64,000 bases of DNA, taken from positions 49,334,401 to 49,398,400 of the forward strand of contig OX392527.1 in the NCBI GenBank assembly GCA_947623455.1. Reading direction: 5' to 3'. Both the position numbers and the translations under genes were made by a program. The notes below the pieces were generated by a model. It did not search any database, had not been told where the DNA came from, and worked only from the letters and a program-made list of their open reading frames with translations. Position 1 is the first letter of the stretch; every line of letters starts with the position of its first letter. Positions 1 to 11,830 of this stretch are shown here, one piece after another. The DNA comes from Mimachlamys varia. Lineage: Eukaryota; Mollusca; Bivalvia; Pectinida; Pectinidae.

Positions 1-954
1 ACTTCGAAGTACAAAGAAACTTACCAAATTAAATCAAGCTCGGCATTTGATCACCATACGAAAGGGCATCTTCAAAGTGATATCATAACATTGGAAGCCA
101 GATGCATGTAGTGCCTTTAAGTATCGCTAAGGTATTTAACTACCACTTTGATGTCAATGTCACAGTGCGCCGTCATTATCTTAGCTTAGACTTGCTATTT
201 ATGTCCGTAGGGAATTTAATGGATGCGCTAATTTATACTCAGGGCAATAGCTGAAAATCATGACAGGAACTTTCTCTAGAAACCCCCATCGTATCTTTGT
301 TATCAAATTAAGGTAATATACATTCAGTGTAATGAGAACACGAAGTGAATCAACTTTACATTGCTGGGAACGGATAGCAAGCTATCGATAAATATAGCAA
401 ATGTATCCACCACTGCATATACATTGTAACAAGGCTCAAGCATGCCGTGCTATTTCATATTATTATGACATCTCAGAAATGCGCTCGATCTGAAATGGCA
501 GAATCCATATCCATTTCACTTCCGCTGTGATGTAATAAACCAGAAGAGAGATATGGAATTGATGCATTAATGCAACTGCCGATTTTTTGTACAGTTAACT
601 TTTCCTCATATAACTGTACATGTCGTGAAGAATGTATAATAGCCTTAGCTAACCAATCATACAAACTATTTCAGACAACTTTATATGCTATTTAGAGATT
701 AACTTTTCTTTCGAAATTGAATTGCAGAAATGTAACATTTCGACTTGGACGACATCAAATCGTTAAGACAAGCTTGCATTTGATGCGCTCACAGAAGCAA
801 GAAAACAATAAATTCTTTACAAACACGCAACACATCAAGACTGCAACAACACAATGGTATTGTGGAAGTTACCTATATAATGTCTTCCACATTAGTTCCA
901 CTACAGCCCCAGTTTATTCCAATGTAAACTTACAAGGAAGCATCCCAATTAAAA
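1..954. other. AT-rich DNA, no supported feature
   Basis: Only short open frames occur here (63 and 101 codons), with no recognisable domain, repeat family or structured RNA. It is probably intergenic or intronic. Confidence 0.5.
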
Positions 955-1076
955 TCAAAAGTAGCATGCAAATATGCCCCTTAATGATGACGGACAAAAA
1001 GTCATTTGATTATTTTTTTTAAATTTAATTACAAGGTTTGATTGGATGTATTTGTGCCTTGATTTCACAACAGCTA

Positions 1077-1300
1077 ACCTGAAAAAAATCAAGCCCATAA
1101 AACCTATAACGATATTGCATATTACAAGATCTGTGGACGCCATATAAGTTACAATCTTCTTTTGACCTTCCTGGTATACCACGCTGCTGATGTGAACACC
1201 TGTTTCGACGCCAACGCAATGTTCATAGAAGTCTAATTGCGAATTTCTGAGATATATGACAAAGGGTTCCACAATTGATTGGATCATTTCAAGCCAATTT
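1077..1300 (-). other. Possible exon of a membrane protein
   Basis: A minus-strand open frame of about 70 codons reads as plausible protein. It has a polar stretch followed by one hydrophobic segment (LVICNIVIGFMGLIFF) long enough for a membrane helix. Directly after that segment the minus strand has TTTCAG/GTTAGC, an acceptable splice donor, and the frame then runs on to a stop at 955. The upstream boundary is not clear; the first in-frame stop lies just before 1300. No family was recognised and no neighbouring exon was found. Chance is a real alternative, because several ORFs of this length occur in the window. Confidence 0.2.
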
Positions 1301-1564
1301 CAAAGTGTCTCCACACTGGAATGGGACAAGTTGGCAGCAAGACACCTGATCCGGACATGTTATAACTAATAAACGTCATGGATTTAATTGCCGAAGTGAC
1401 ATTTCCTTGTTTGACACGCCGTCATTTGAACTACGGCGAATACTGGAACAGCGACTATACACTGATTGTTTCTTCTTAATATTTACGTTCTATGGCGATA
1501 ATTATGTATGTGAATTGAAAGGGGGCATCAAAGACGTTTGAGGCGATGCATGTTTAGTCCTGCG

Positions 1565-1612
1565 TATGGTACTGTTGCTACTGGAAGGAGGTTCCATAGT
1601 GGTATTTGTTTG
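1565..1612 (+). repeat. Short dispersed duplicate, copy 1
   Basis: The segment containing CTACTGGAAGGAGG then TCCATAGTG recurs at about 2918-2962 with few differences. Its centre can form a short hairpin (ACTGGAA with TTCC-ATAGT). The family is unknown. Confidence 0.5.
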
Positions 1613-2341
1613 GGGGTCAGGAGAAAGTTGGTTTTGTTAGCAGATAGGCGTTTGCATATGTAGGGATGCTATGTACGTGTCTGGTTCTAAGGTTAATTTC
1701 TCAATGTTCGATTGAAGTGTTCCTAAGTAATCTCAACCCCAAGCAAGCCAAGCTTACGAAACATTAAATATTGTCTTGTGATAAATTGAGCTCAAAGTCT
1801 TTAAATGTGTATTAATGCAAGGCAAATGCATCCATGTAACGTTTAGGGCATTTTGTGTAGACGAGAAGACTGAACGCTACGCCTTGCGTACGATGAAATA
1901 TTCTTGTCAAGTATTGGTAGTATTTGCTTAACGGGATAGGAGGAGAAGTCATTATGACCATTAAAACGTTCGACAAAAACAAATGTAAAACATAAATGAA
2001 AGAACACTTACGTATACGTAAAAAAAATTAATGAATTAGTTAACGTGACTCTTTGAAACAGGCTAACAGGTCCCTTATACTTTAAAATTACAGAGACAAG
2101 TATTGTTTCGAGAAGGGATTTAATACATGTATCATTATTACATAAATTTTCTCGAATAAAATAATCGAGTGTTAAATTGTTGATCAGTGCAGACGGCATT
2201 AGTTATATTAAAATAATACTTTTAGTTTTTCTGTATTAACATATGCATTATAATTTTGTAAAGAAGAGGCTTCAATTCACATGAATAGTGATCAACTTTT
2301 CTCCCCAAAATCCGATGCCGATCAGCAATGACAGACACAAT
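1613..2341. other. No supported feature
   Basis: AT-rich sequence. The one listed frame here (63 codons, minus strand) has no recognisable features. Confidence 0.5.
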
Positions 2342-2370
2342 TGACGTCATAGTCCTATAATGACGTCACA
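2342..2370. promoter_or_regulatory. Paired CRE-like palindromes
   Basis: Two GACGTCA sites, one of them within a full TGACGTCA palindrome (the CREB/ATF consensus), lie about 17 bp apart around the string AGTCCTATAA. The string AGTCCTATA also occurs near the CRE-rich repeat region at 23.2-23.8 kb, so these sites may belong to a repeat family rather than a promoter. Confidence 0.3.
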
Positions 2371-2659
2371 CAGTATCTAACAGCGTTCTTAACCTTTACT
2401 GTTGTTTGTAATTATCGATTTCGTTAGTGGGTAACAGCTGATGAGTTCCAAGTAATAAGGAAATGATATATCTATTACAATATTACACATTATACATGTA
2501 TATACTGCAAGCGTTAAGGACCACATTATCCATGGATTTACGAGGTTACTGCCATGTTTGATAAAATTGATGCATATGAAGAGTAATAGGAATGAAGTAT
2601 ATCAATAATGTAAATAGGCTATTTCACCATTTTCAAATCTTATCATAAAATCACAAAAA

Positions 2660-2743
2660 CAAGCGGTTAAACTTCACAAAAACTCGACTCACCTTTTCAG
2701 TGTCTGATAGTAGAGGGTTTTTTTGTGAAATTTAACCACTTGA
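2660..2743. repeat. Imperfect inverted repeat (hairpin)
   Basis: The left arm (GCGGTTAAACTTCACAAAAA region) is complementary to the right arm (TTTTTTTGTGAAATTTAACC region) across a loop of about 25 bp. This could be a small MITE remnant. Confidence 0.5.
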
Positions 2744-2917
2744 CGTATCAAGCTAAAAATTAGCTTTTGTTTTCATTAAGGTTTTAGAACATTAATAACA
2801 TTAAATAGAATTAAACTTTTGTTTATATTTATTTTTTGAATTATTCAAATGTCGCTATGCTATCTACTGAAGTGGATATATATGGTTGGTTATTCTCCTG
2901 GCCCCATGTGCCTGTGT

Positions 2918-2962
2918 AATGGACTACTGCTACTGGAAGGAGGATCCATAGTGTAAGTTTGG
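2918..2962 (+). repeat. Short dispersed duplicate, copy 2
   Basis: Second copy of the segment at 1565-1612, sharing CTACTGGAAGGAGG and TCCATAGTG. Confidence 0.5.
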
Positions 2963-2965
2963 GTT

Positions 2966-3554
2966 AATGTCATGCTAACAATACATTTATCAATTTGTCT
3001 TATTCTCCCAGGAATGTTACATCGTGTATTACTGAGTTTAAAAATCACCTTTAATTCTTAGTAACATTTCTCCTATATGTAAATGAACATTTTTCATATT
3101 GCCATGAACGGAGGTCGTTGCCATTAGCAAGTCATTACCTAGCAATTAGGCACTCGTTAATAAGGCATAAACGATGTTTCAACAAAATATTGACAGAAAA
3201 ACATGAAAATTCCAGTATCGAAATAGTAAATGTTTATCATATGTCAAAGGATATTGTGCTAAATAATTTTTAACACAGTCTTAAACAAAATGTCGTTCAC
3301 CTTTTCAAGCAAATGATTTTTTCTAAAGAATGTAAATTGATAAGGTTCCAAAAACAATATTCTTGAATAGTTTGACACAGTACTGTTATATAACATTAAC
3401 TTGTATAACAAGCCTGTTTGCTAGATATTGTCAATCAAAAAATGATATTTTCATCGAAAACAATAACATGTCCACATCAGAATTAAGAATACATTTTCGT
3501 TTTAATTTTCTGCCCTCAAAGTAGCCATATTGCGCGTATGAAATATTACATAAC
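2966..3554. other. No supported feature
   Basis: AT-rich DNA with no open frame of note and no repeat match to the rest of the window. Confidence 0.5.
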
Positions 3555-3962
3555 AGACCTACAAATCGTTTACATGAAAACTAACGCCAGATTGCATCTC
3601 ATATGTAGCTATGACATATTTCATCTAGTGACATACAAATACCTTTATATTGAAACAGTATCTTAGTTAAGACATAAACGAAACAACTGTATATATGTGT
3701 GTTTTCCCATCGGTGCCAATCGTAGACAAGTGCAAGGCCACATTGCTTGCATAATCAAACAATGATGAATTACAAAATGAAACGAACCCCAGATTGCAAC
3801 TCATATGCAATCTATAATCTATGTTATATAGTGACATACAGAATAATACATTGAAACAATATCTAAGTTAAGACATTAACAAATCAACCGTATATGTATA
3901 TACATATATATGATACGTGTTTTTCCTATTGGTGTGTATCGTAGACAAATGCAAGCTGATAC
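3555..3962 (+). repeat. Diverged tandem duplication, period about 202 bp
   Basis: Two adjacent blocks share, in order, CCAGATTGCA-CTCATATG, AGTGACATACA, a TTGAAACA-TATCTAAGTTAAGACAT-like run, and ATCGTAGACAA-TGCAAG. The matching landmark falls at about 3589 in the first block and 3791 in the second. They differ by many substitutions and by an expanded TATA tract in copy 2, so the duplication is old. Confidence 0.65.
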
Positions 3963-3993
3963 ATAACACAGTGGTGTCCTATCGACTCTACAT

Positions 3994-4235
3994 ACCTGTA
4001 CTCCGGTGTAACGAGCAGGTCGTCTGCTCGTAGTAGTAGCCTGTCTGAGTGTTGATGCTGTGTGACGAGTGTCTGTACTAAAACTGATAGCCTTTTAGCC
4101 GTCCTCTCTCACTCCGAGATTATCTGCAAAGCCAATATATGGCGAACGCCCGGTGCCATCGCAGCAGTGACGACGTACGTTAGCAGTGTGTAAAGGAGTA
4201 AAGCTTTAGACATATGTACAATGTACTAGTGGTGA
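3994..4235 (-). other. Candidate 5' untranslated exon with splice donor
   Basis: This stretch is richer in GC and CpG than its surroundings. On the minus strand it ends in GGAGTACAG/GTATGTAG, a near-ideal splice donor with the GT at 3992-3993. No long frame crosses it; the first ATG opens only a short upstream-type frame of about 16 codons. That fits a 5' UTR exon of a minus-strand gene whose coding exons would lie at lower coordinates or outside the window. No promoter element could be confirmed. Chance occurrence of the donor remains possible. Confidence 0.3.
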
Positions 4236-4753
4236 CCTGGTCTGAGTAACATTACCGGACATAATATAGACCGTTCACTCCTGTAGTATTTCATTATAAC
4301 GTACATAAACAAGTTTGGAATGCCCACAGCCAGTGGATAGAGAAATAACAATAGGATGATTTGGTGGGAGTAATACACAATGACTACAATGGTCGTAAAT
4401 ATCTGTTGTTTTTCTATGGTTTGTGTATCTGTCTATTGCATACATCGCCGAAAGGAACAACCAGTACTTGACCAATAGGTCAAGTAGTTTGAACTTAGTA
4501 GAAGGGTCAACCTTTCGTCATCTCTTTTAAAATCAGCGTCCAGTTTTATAGATCATATGTACCACGTTAATCTTTAATTCAATGGCAATTAAAACCTTTT
4601 TTTTCTAAGAATCACTGCTGCAAGCGAATCATTTGCATTGCTTAGGATTAATGTATACGACATCCATATTATTACGCCTTATCAATGGCTAAGGTCATTT
4701 CCGGACATTCCTCTGTGTGTGTTATATACGCTAACAGGTTTGTTTTTGTGTAA
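4236..4753. other. No supported feature
   Basis: Contains a 66-codon minus-strand frame without recognisable domains and a short poly-T tract. No repeat family member was seen. Confidence 0.5.
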
Positions 4754-4873
4754 GAAGCATGGTATGTTGGTGTATGTGTGCCAGAAACATGGTATGTTGG
4801 TATATGTGTGCCAGAAACATGGAATGTTGGTGTATGTGTTCCGGAGAAGGAATATGTTGGTACATGTACATAT
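4754..4873 (+). repeat. 30-bp minisatellite, four copies
   Basis: Four head-to-tail 30-bp units, each with the core ATGTTGGT-TATGTGT preceded by a GAAACATGG-like string. The first three are close matches and the fourth is diverged. The period is a multiple of three, so both strands carry an open frame (104 and 87 codons) that is a by-product of the repeat. Confidence 0.85.
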
Positions 4874-5088
4874 GCCTCCTTGTGATGGTTATGTAAATGC
4901 ATTTGCATTGTTTGTCTGGGAAACATTCTTAACATTCCTTTTCATAAAGTAGGCGCTTAATAATTTAATTTTTGTCAATCACCTGACAAGGGCATATATA
5001 AAAATTAATATTATTTAATGAATGTTCTGTTCACATATGAAAGACACGTGTCTCATCTTCTTTTTTCTGTAAGCTGAAAATAAATATG

Positions 5089-5212
5089 AGAATACCGAAG
5101 CGTTAACAAAATCATAATCCAAACCCAAAATCGATTAAACTAGGGGCAAAATATGAACAAAGGAAAGATTTACATTGAGACTCTTGTAAAAGTACAGGAG
5201 AATAAGACCAGT
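5089..5212 (-). mobile_element. RT-element 3'-end fragment
   Basis: The minus strand reads the shared 3' tail of the dispersed RT family: TTGTACTTTTAC-like, then AAATCTTTCC, TTTAATCGATTTTG, and the terminal GGTATTCTC. It is 5'-truncated and keeps only the last 120 bp or so. See the fuller copy at 21913-22790. Confidence 0.8.
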
Positions 5213-5729
5213 GGTTAAGGTGTTAAACATCCTACTACAAAGAACATCTTTGTACCCAAATCGGGACACTTGTGGGGAAACAGCCTAAAAAGTGTCATGC
5301 AATGCCAAGAAGTACTTTTATATAGACATATGTTTTCATCTGATCATACATTTGTGACTATTAAGTTATCAAAATCAGTAATCAAAATTAGGCTTATTTG
5401 AAGTAGAAATTTATTCAGAATCCTTCCTTTCTAACTCTAAAATATTTAAACTATGCATATTTTCTTCCGATATTGATGGTTTATCCAATCAAAATCGCCA
5501 AAATTCCCAACTGTCCCTTTCAGGGTACAGTTATGCCAGTGCAAGGGCCTATGTAACCATTTACTGTATATTGAATTCTATCCATAGGACCGCGTGTCCG
5601 AAATGGCAACATGTAGCAAAAATGAAAAATTAGATAATATCTGATTGTGGATAATGAGCAAACATTCTTGGAATTAATTGTATGGTTTACACAAAATTGA
5701 TAATTTCCAAAAAATTAAACCAATTTGAG
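5213..5729. other. No supported feature
   Basis: AT-rich sequence. No frame or repeat was recognised. Confidence 0.5.
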
Positions 5730-5912
5730 TACAGTGGCGTTAGCCCTCCACTACTGGGCCGCGTGTTCGATGCATACGCAGGGTAGTTGTAAGGTACTGA
5801 TGGTAAGTTGGTCACTCCCCCCTGGAACTCAGGCTTTCATCCAGCATGAAAACCTGACACGTCTTAATGTGATCATGTAGCTTTTAATAGGACGTAAAAC
5901 CAAACGATTGTG
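5730..5912 (+). mobile_element. SINE family 2, degenerate copy
   Basis: Reads TAGCCCTCCACTACTGGG, then a B-box-like GTTCGATGC, GGTACTGAT, a CTGGAACTCAGGCTTTC block, CCTGACACGTC, and the 3' end TTAATAGGACGTAAA. The same order occurs at 10935-11112 and, reversed, at 32405-32500. This arrangement is typical of tRNA-headed SINEs in molluscs; the exact named family was not assigned. Confidence 0.65.
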
Positions 5913-8121
5913 ACAAATGTAAAGCACAAAAGCATTACAATATCATCGGAGGCAGGAAGCGGACATTACTACACAGAGACTCCATGAGGTGACCATTCGG
6001 ATGTACCATGGACATGAAAGTAGTCGAAGACCGGAGGCAGATTTGTTGCTATATCAACAACAGGGATTTATCATGTGTGAGCAGAAGACGAAACAAACGT
6101 CAGGCAAGATATTTAATCGAATCGAACTTTACCTAGCCGAGGCAATCTTCTACGATTGACCATTCTACGTACCAACCCGTTAGATAAAAGGTGTTAACGA
6201 GCCTATAGCCATACCACACAATTGTTGGCAGTGAAGCATCGGGTTGATATAGCCGCAGTATGAATGAGAGATTAATATTTACTAAAGTACTTTCCCCGGC
6301 GGATATCCAACCGACTTGAACATTTAAGAAACAAACGACAAGTTTTTGTTTTTGTTTTTTTAATAGGAAGCGATTAAACAGTTTAATCGACAGTTTCTCT
6401 TTGACTCAATTTAACGTTTCGATTTTATGTCCTTTTGGCGTCTAAATTGTAATTATTTCCAACGTAATCATTTAAATCCTGGTTCACGCGCATTGTCTGT
6501 TGATGGACCCATCATCCATGTTAAATATCTTCTTTTTTTTTCATTTTCATTATTGTAATTCATTTTTAGGATTTATCAAATAATTCATCATTTTCATGCA
6601 ATTGATTGAAAGGGTTGTGCGTCTTTGGACAGTGTTCACAGATGATGATGTCACTCGAGGCACTATCTAATGCAATTAGTTATTTTGTAGAATGGTGATT
6701 CACACTTTAATGAGGATCTTAATAAAAACATTTTAAATAGGCAAACAAAGCATTCATATCAACGCAATAGCGCTATCCCTCGAGGCAATTTAACAGCCTT
6801 CCCTCGGATATAAAAAGCTAAAAAAAACTTGTTTTAAAAAAAAACCATGTTAAATCTTCAAGATTTAACTAGGCGTAGGGGACAGTGTCGATGCAGAACA
6901 GAAAACGATAGAGGACGAGAGTGAGGACATATAAAGAGTCTAAGTAGTTAAAACCTCTAACGGAAGACCATTTAAAACCAACAGAGGGTATACCGATACA
7001 ATCAAGACCTCTCCAAGGCGAATCACAATATCGTTTTTACATGACGTTTATTTTCAGGAAAATTCCATTAGGAGAAATTAAATTAATGAACTCAACTAAA
7101 AGAATTCACAATCATCTTCTGAACAAAAGTGTCGGGGGAGGGGGTTAGTTTTTTGTTTTGTTTTGTTTTTTATTTGACACATTTTTGTCAATGCGGTTTA
7201 TGTGCTCTCAACAGGAAAGATTTTCTGACGTCGAAGTCCACAGATACAAGGACATTGTAAAGTACTACCTCGTTGAAATGCTGAAATCTGAAGACGCTGG
7301 TATAAAACTCCGCCCATTTGCAGTATTATGATGACAAATGACTCACTGATGTGGTTTCATCTGGCTTTAAGTCTGCTTAAGCGGATATGTTGTTATCTTT
7401 GCCTCCCTGCCAAAGCATTGTTTGTTTGTTTAGTGTTTTACTCGCTTTAGCAAGTTTCGTAAAAGTACGTGTGTTTCGGGAAAATCTTTGGAAAAAAGGA
7501 GTTAAACGAAAAGAAATAACGTATGCTTGAAATTAAGGAAGAGCGCTAGCATCCGGGCCAGTAAGAGTGAAAGTATAAGTTTGTTGTAAGATTAATTTTA
7601 ATGTTTTTTTTTTTTTATTTAAATTTATTGAAATACCAAGCCAACAAATAACTTACCTCGCCGCTCGGTACTGGCAATGGGAAAATATAGGTAAATATAT
7701 CTTTACCGATGCCAGTTAAATCTTGGCGTTCAACAACAGATATCTTAAAATAATTTACCTATCATTCATGGATACTTATTATCGTATTGTCTTGCGTTTG
7801 CATTTTTGTTTGTTTACATAATGAATATTCATTTGCAGCAACTAAAACACAGATAACGGGAAAAGTTCATTTATCACACATGATATCATTTCTTATGTTA
7901 ACGTTCAGATAATTCTGGATTGAGCCAGTATTCTATTGATTTTCTGTGAATGATCTTTTAATGAGGAAAATGTTCAGAAACATGTTTTACACAAACCTTT
8001 TTACAGCAAGGCTGTAAGGCATATACGGACAACGAATACTGTAATACAAGAGTACAGGCAAAGCTTGAGAAACGGATGCATCACACGGTTCTAGCTTTGA
8101 GGCATCATGAACCCAGTTTCG
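5913..8121. other. Long AT-rich stretch, no supported feature
   Basis: Over 2 kb with no open frame worth listing. There are several poly-T and T/G-rich tracts, for instance near 6340-6365, 7145-7175 and 7605-7620. No family member from elsewhere in the window was recognised. Confidence 0.5.
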
Positions 8122-8140
8122 TCTCTCTCTCTCTCTCTCC
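8122..8140 (+). repeat. (CT)n microsatellite
   Basis: Uninterrupted run of TC dinucleotides about 18 bp long. Confidence 0.9.
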
Positions 8141-8214
8141 TAATCAGTTTATTGGTAAAAAAGCGAAACGTTATGTCATCTTCCTCTGAAGACACATTTA
8201 AGCTCTTCCAATTC

Positions 8215-8442
8215 AAAGGTTTTATGGTCGCCATCTTTGTCTCATTGATACATATTCTGTATCTTTAAGTGATATGAAGATGGGCGTTTTTTCACTATGC
8301 TCTTAAGTGTGTTTACTTGTTGTGATTGACTATGATACTCAGTTCTCGTTTTGAGAACTTGATGTTTACATGGATGTAAAAAAAATTTACATGGCGGGTG
8401 TCGTCGATGAAGCAGAAGACTCTTACTCTTTCGGCTACTGGC
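8215..8442 (+). mobile_element. RT-element 3'-region fragment
   Basis: Begins within the last RT codons (TTTTATGGTCGCCATCTTTG) and continues through GTGATATGAAGATGG, GAGAACTTGATGTTTAC and ACATGGCGGGTGTCGTCGAT. It stops before the final tail because an unrelated repeat follows. It is non-coding in this copy. Confidence 0.8.
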
Positions 8443-8525
8443 TTCCTCATCCTAACTCCCACTTTTCCAATTAAAGATTGCGATAATTTATTATGAAATT
8501 TCAGGGAGTAGGCCTGCTGTTGTTT
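8443..8525 (-). repeat. Dispersed repeat B, minus copy
   Basis: On the minus strand it contains GGCCTACTCCCTGAAATTTC and then ATAAT-AA-TATC. The same string is present at 12836-12915 on the plus strand, with weaker copies at 12978-13033 and 44600-44655. No coding function is evident. Confidence 0.7.
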
Positions 8526-8573
8526 CACACTCCATGATTGTATAAGGCAACTTCAGCATTTACTACAGGACCA

Positions 8574-8591
8574 CCCCCCCCCCCCCCCCCC
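8574..8591 (+). repeat. Poly-C tract
   Basis: Eighteen consecutive C residues. The length is likely to be error-prone in sequencing and assembly. Confidence 0.9.
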
Positions 8592-8814
8592 GTTGAATAG
8601 GCCTGCTTTATCCAATTGCATATTAACAGAAGAGGCAACTTATGTCCCGCTCTTGCGCAAAAGGTAATAACATTTCGTTTCTTTTGCACAAGAGATATTG
8701 CAGAAACAAAATCTGATCTAACTTCCTGGTTGAACCTCCTTGATTCGAAATTTCCTCCCTTAATTGCTTAACTTTTCTTTCCAGTATTGAAACGGTTTTA
8801 TTAAGGCATTCTGA

Positions 8815-9000
8815 TGGTTAGTCAGGTGACGCAGTAGATGGCATATGTTTGACTCCCCGACCGGACGTGATAAGGTTAAGGTACACCTTCTCGACCACGT
8901 TTGGTTTTCTCCAGATAATCCGGTTTCCTCCAAAAATAAGACCACGTTGCGCCCACATCCGGGACACGAGAGGGACTAATATAAGTTGAGTAACTCATTT
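8815..9000 (+). mobile_element. SINE family 1, degenerate copy
   Basis: Matches the SINE at 34808 and the one on the minus strand at 18870-19118. It has a degenerate A-box region (TCAGGTGACGCAGTAGAT), a shortened B-box region, then CGACCACGT-TGGTTTTCTCC, CCGGTTTCCTCC and AATAAGACCACG. It is heavily mutated and internally deleted. Confidence 0.6.
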
Positions 9001-9824
9001 CTGAATTGTCGTAATATGTTGTTTTTTAAGGTGTTTTTGATATTTCTGAAATGCGACATTTTGTAGATAGACATCAACGTATCGTAAACCTAACCATGCT
9101 TCAAAGAATGTGACAAAGATATTATTATTTTTTTGATCATTACAAACAATCCTGGCGCTAGTAAGGTTTCTTGTCAGGTTTTGTAATCCGGAAAAAGCAT
9201 CAGTCACACAACGTTATCAAGGTAATGAGGCTTGATGCAACAACAAGTTAATCAATAGACTTTATGCTATTTAACTTTGCATTAAACAGAGAAAAAAAAC
9301 TGTTCAATACCGTCCATCAGAAATCATTTGATTTTTTTTCTAGGAAGAATGTGAGTTCCAGTGAAAAATCAATATAACGTCTAAGCGATTTAAAAAATGC
9401 TTTTGAATATATCTGTATAATACAGATACAAATAATTAGCACTTATAATTTGAAGTGTCAAACCTCATTTCCATAAACAATTTCCTTTGATTCCTTTTCG
9501 TCAAGTATGAACAGTTATTATACAAAATAAATTAAAAAAGCATTATTGTAAAATATCAAATAGTGTTCAAACTATAGAATGTAATGGCACCAAAGTTATG
9601 AATATATCCCAAACTAATGATATTGATATGTCTGATGCAGGAAAAGACTTTTTACGGAATAGATTCCTGAACAAGGAAGTCGAGAAAAGTAATATAACAG
9701 AATATCCAATGATTTTCTTTCGACAATAATAATCGCCGTATATCACGCAAGCATTTTCAGCACGGTTATATAAATAGGCAAAACAAAACAAAATAAGAAA
9801 CATTAAGATTTCACAAACAATTAG
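9001..9824. other. No supported feature
   Basis: Two short minus-strand frames (70 and 78 codons) lack any recognisable domain. The second has a hydrophobic N-terminal run but no supporting context. Confidence 0.5.
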
Positions 9825-9965
9825 GAGAATACTTAGGCTTCAGCAAACTATAATCCGAGCTCAGAATCAATTAAACGTGAGCTAAAATATGGACGAATAA
9901 CATATTTACACGGAGATCCTTAAAGAAAGGACAAGATAATAGGACCAGGTGTTCCGGAAGGTAAG
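9825..9965 (-). mobile_element. RT-element 3'-end fragment
   Basis: On the minus strand it carries the tail from TTCCGGAACACCTGGTCCTA to the terminal AGTATTCTC, diverged from other copies. Confidence 0.75.
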
Positions 9966-10213
9966 CTGATCGTAAATATAACTATAACATACCCAGTTAG
10001 CTGAAACATCTAAACAACGAAAGAAAAACAGAAAACCACGGATTCATCTTTCTACATAAACGTTTATACATGGCAATTAGCGGTACATGTATCTGTAAAA
10101 CTTCTATTCAAACACCCTATCGCCTATATGTTATAACTGAATATTTTCGGATTCCGTGTCAAGGACGGAGGTTTCTTTCTGTCGGCGAGAGCGAAGTTTC
10201 ATTCCCTCTGTGC

Positions 10214-10241
10214 GGGGGTGGGGGCGTGGAGGGGGAGGGGG
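10214..10241 (+). other. Strong G-quadruplex candidate
   Basis: Four runs of five G residues are separated by T, CGTGGA and A, which satisfies the canonical G3+N1-7 pattern on the plus strand. It lies in otherwise AT-rich DNA with no gene assigned nearby. Confidence 0.7.
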
Positions 10242-10934
10242 AGCTTGCGCTCTTCAAATGTTGTGCTTGATTGCTTCATCAATTGATTTTTTTGTTGATA
10301 TAATAGATATCATATATGAAACAACTTATTCTAATCACTCTTGTTAATTCATACTTTAGCAGAAGGGGCAGTAAACTAAGGCAAAAACCCTACATGGACG
10401 GGCAGATGACACAATATCTTTCTAAGGCCGATCTGGGAAACTAGCCTTTGGCCACCGAAGTAAAAAAACAACTGCAATATCTAATTGGCAAATCCACCAT
10501 GTTATTTTCGACAAATGAGCGATACTCATAAAAACGTTCAAAGCATGTTTTTGTTTTGTAAATCACAATAATCGATCGTTTACAGAATATCTAGAACAAA
10601 TCATATGATAAAAGTTTCTGGGCAGACTGGTTTTACATACATTACATGTGTGCAGTCTGTACCATCAATCATGTAAGCAACACTAGCCTGTCATCATCAG
10701 GAGATTGGTAGTTACTTATCATTGGTTACACTTCAATGCTTTCTCGTCCCAAATGTATTCCTTTGTCCATTTTTTTTAGAATAAAAGGCCAATAGAATAC
10801 CTGTCAGGGGAAAATAAGTGCATCTGTCATATAGTTAGATGTAAAAATTAATTTATCATTTTCAAGGTTAACCTTCTCGTGTGTGAAAAATCAGTGATCA
10901 TCAAGTAATTATCACAATGTTTTATACGCTTAAA
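10242..10934. other. No supported feature
   Basis: AT-rich sequence without a recognisable gene or repeat. Confidence 0.5.
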
Positions 10935-11112
10935 CATTAGCTCTCCACCTCTCCGAGTTCGACGCCCACGTGGGGCAGTTGCCAGGTACTAGATATTGGT
11001 CGCTGTTTTTCCCAAGGGAACTCTGGTTTTCTTCAACCACTTAACAGCTGGCGTGTCCTCAAAATCAACAACCATAGCTGTTAATAAGACGTTAATCACA
11101 AATAACCCTACC
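10935..11112 (+). mobile_element. SINE family 2, best copy
   Basis: Carries CTCTCCACCTCTCCGAGTTC, then a B-box-like GAGTTCGACGCC, CACGTGGGGCAGTTGCCAGG, a TTTTTCCCAAGGGAACTCTGG block, AGCTGGCGTGTCC, and the tail GTTAATAAGACGTTAATCAC followed by an A-rich end. Both the internal order and the A-rich tail support a SINE. The A box is poorly preserved. Confidence 0.7.
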
Positions 11113-11265
11113 CCCCAAAAAAACACTTAAACATGCTTTGTTAAAGATAACTTTCTCGTTTGTTCAATTTAAAAGGTAGGCACTGTATTTCTAGTATTTT
11201 AAAACTCGTTATTTTTGACAAAGTTGAGAACTAAAAACATTATTATACTCAAGTGAAGCTACAGT

Positions 11266-11400
11266 AGAATCTCTGTATCTCGAACTCGTATAACTCGAAG
11301 TATTTTGTCGGTCCTGGCCAAGCTTTACACTAACATTCAAACTCACATAACTCGAATACTCGGATAACTCGGAGCTTTCCTTGTCACGTCAGCTGTATAT
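11266..11400 (+). mobile_element. Possible pogo/Tigger-type MITE fragment
   Basis: Begins TACAGTAGAATCTCTGTATC and repeats CTCGAA and AACTCG strings, resembling the TA-flanked CAGTAGAA termini of pogo-like elements. No matching opposite terminus was found, so this is a fragment at best. Confidence 0.35.
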
Positions 11401-11830
11401 ATATGGAAAACAGTACATCCAAACCCCTGTTACATTGATATCTCGCCATGAGGTATTGGGGTATACTGGACTCATATGTCCGTCTATCCAGTTAAGGTTT
11501 TGGGGCAAGTTCCTATAGCGGTTTGCCAAGTATTCAAATAATGATATAACAGTGCTGAAATGAGAATTTTTACGAAGCTCAACATCAATATCATGGTATC
11601 CGATATTCAGAATAGTTTCTTTTAAATAATCAAATTTTGCCCTGTTTATGACATTTTTACGCCGAAAACCCAGGATAAGGTTTTCGGTGGTAAGTTTATT
11701 TAGAGACTTACCAAGTATTTTAGATTTGCCTTAGGGTGCTGATTTTGGCACTGACCATTCTTACGGCACTTAGCATCTTTTTAATGGCGTCAAAAGTGGA
11801 ATTATGAAATATTAACAGCTACGGGCATTT
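11401..11830. other. No supported feature
   Basis: No open frame or repeat family recognised. Confidence 0.5.

Noticed and set aside
717..1022. 101-residue plus-strand gene
   Set aside because: No domain, context or splice signals, and composition like surrounding non-coding DNA.
2432..2470. Second hammerhead family (CTGATGAG string)
   Set aside because: The downstream GAAA with a closing stem II pair is missing and stems I and III do not pair.
4638..4952. 104-residue gene
   Set aside because: Open frame produced by the 30-bp minisatellite.
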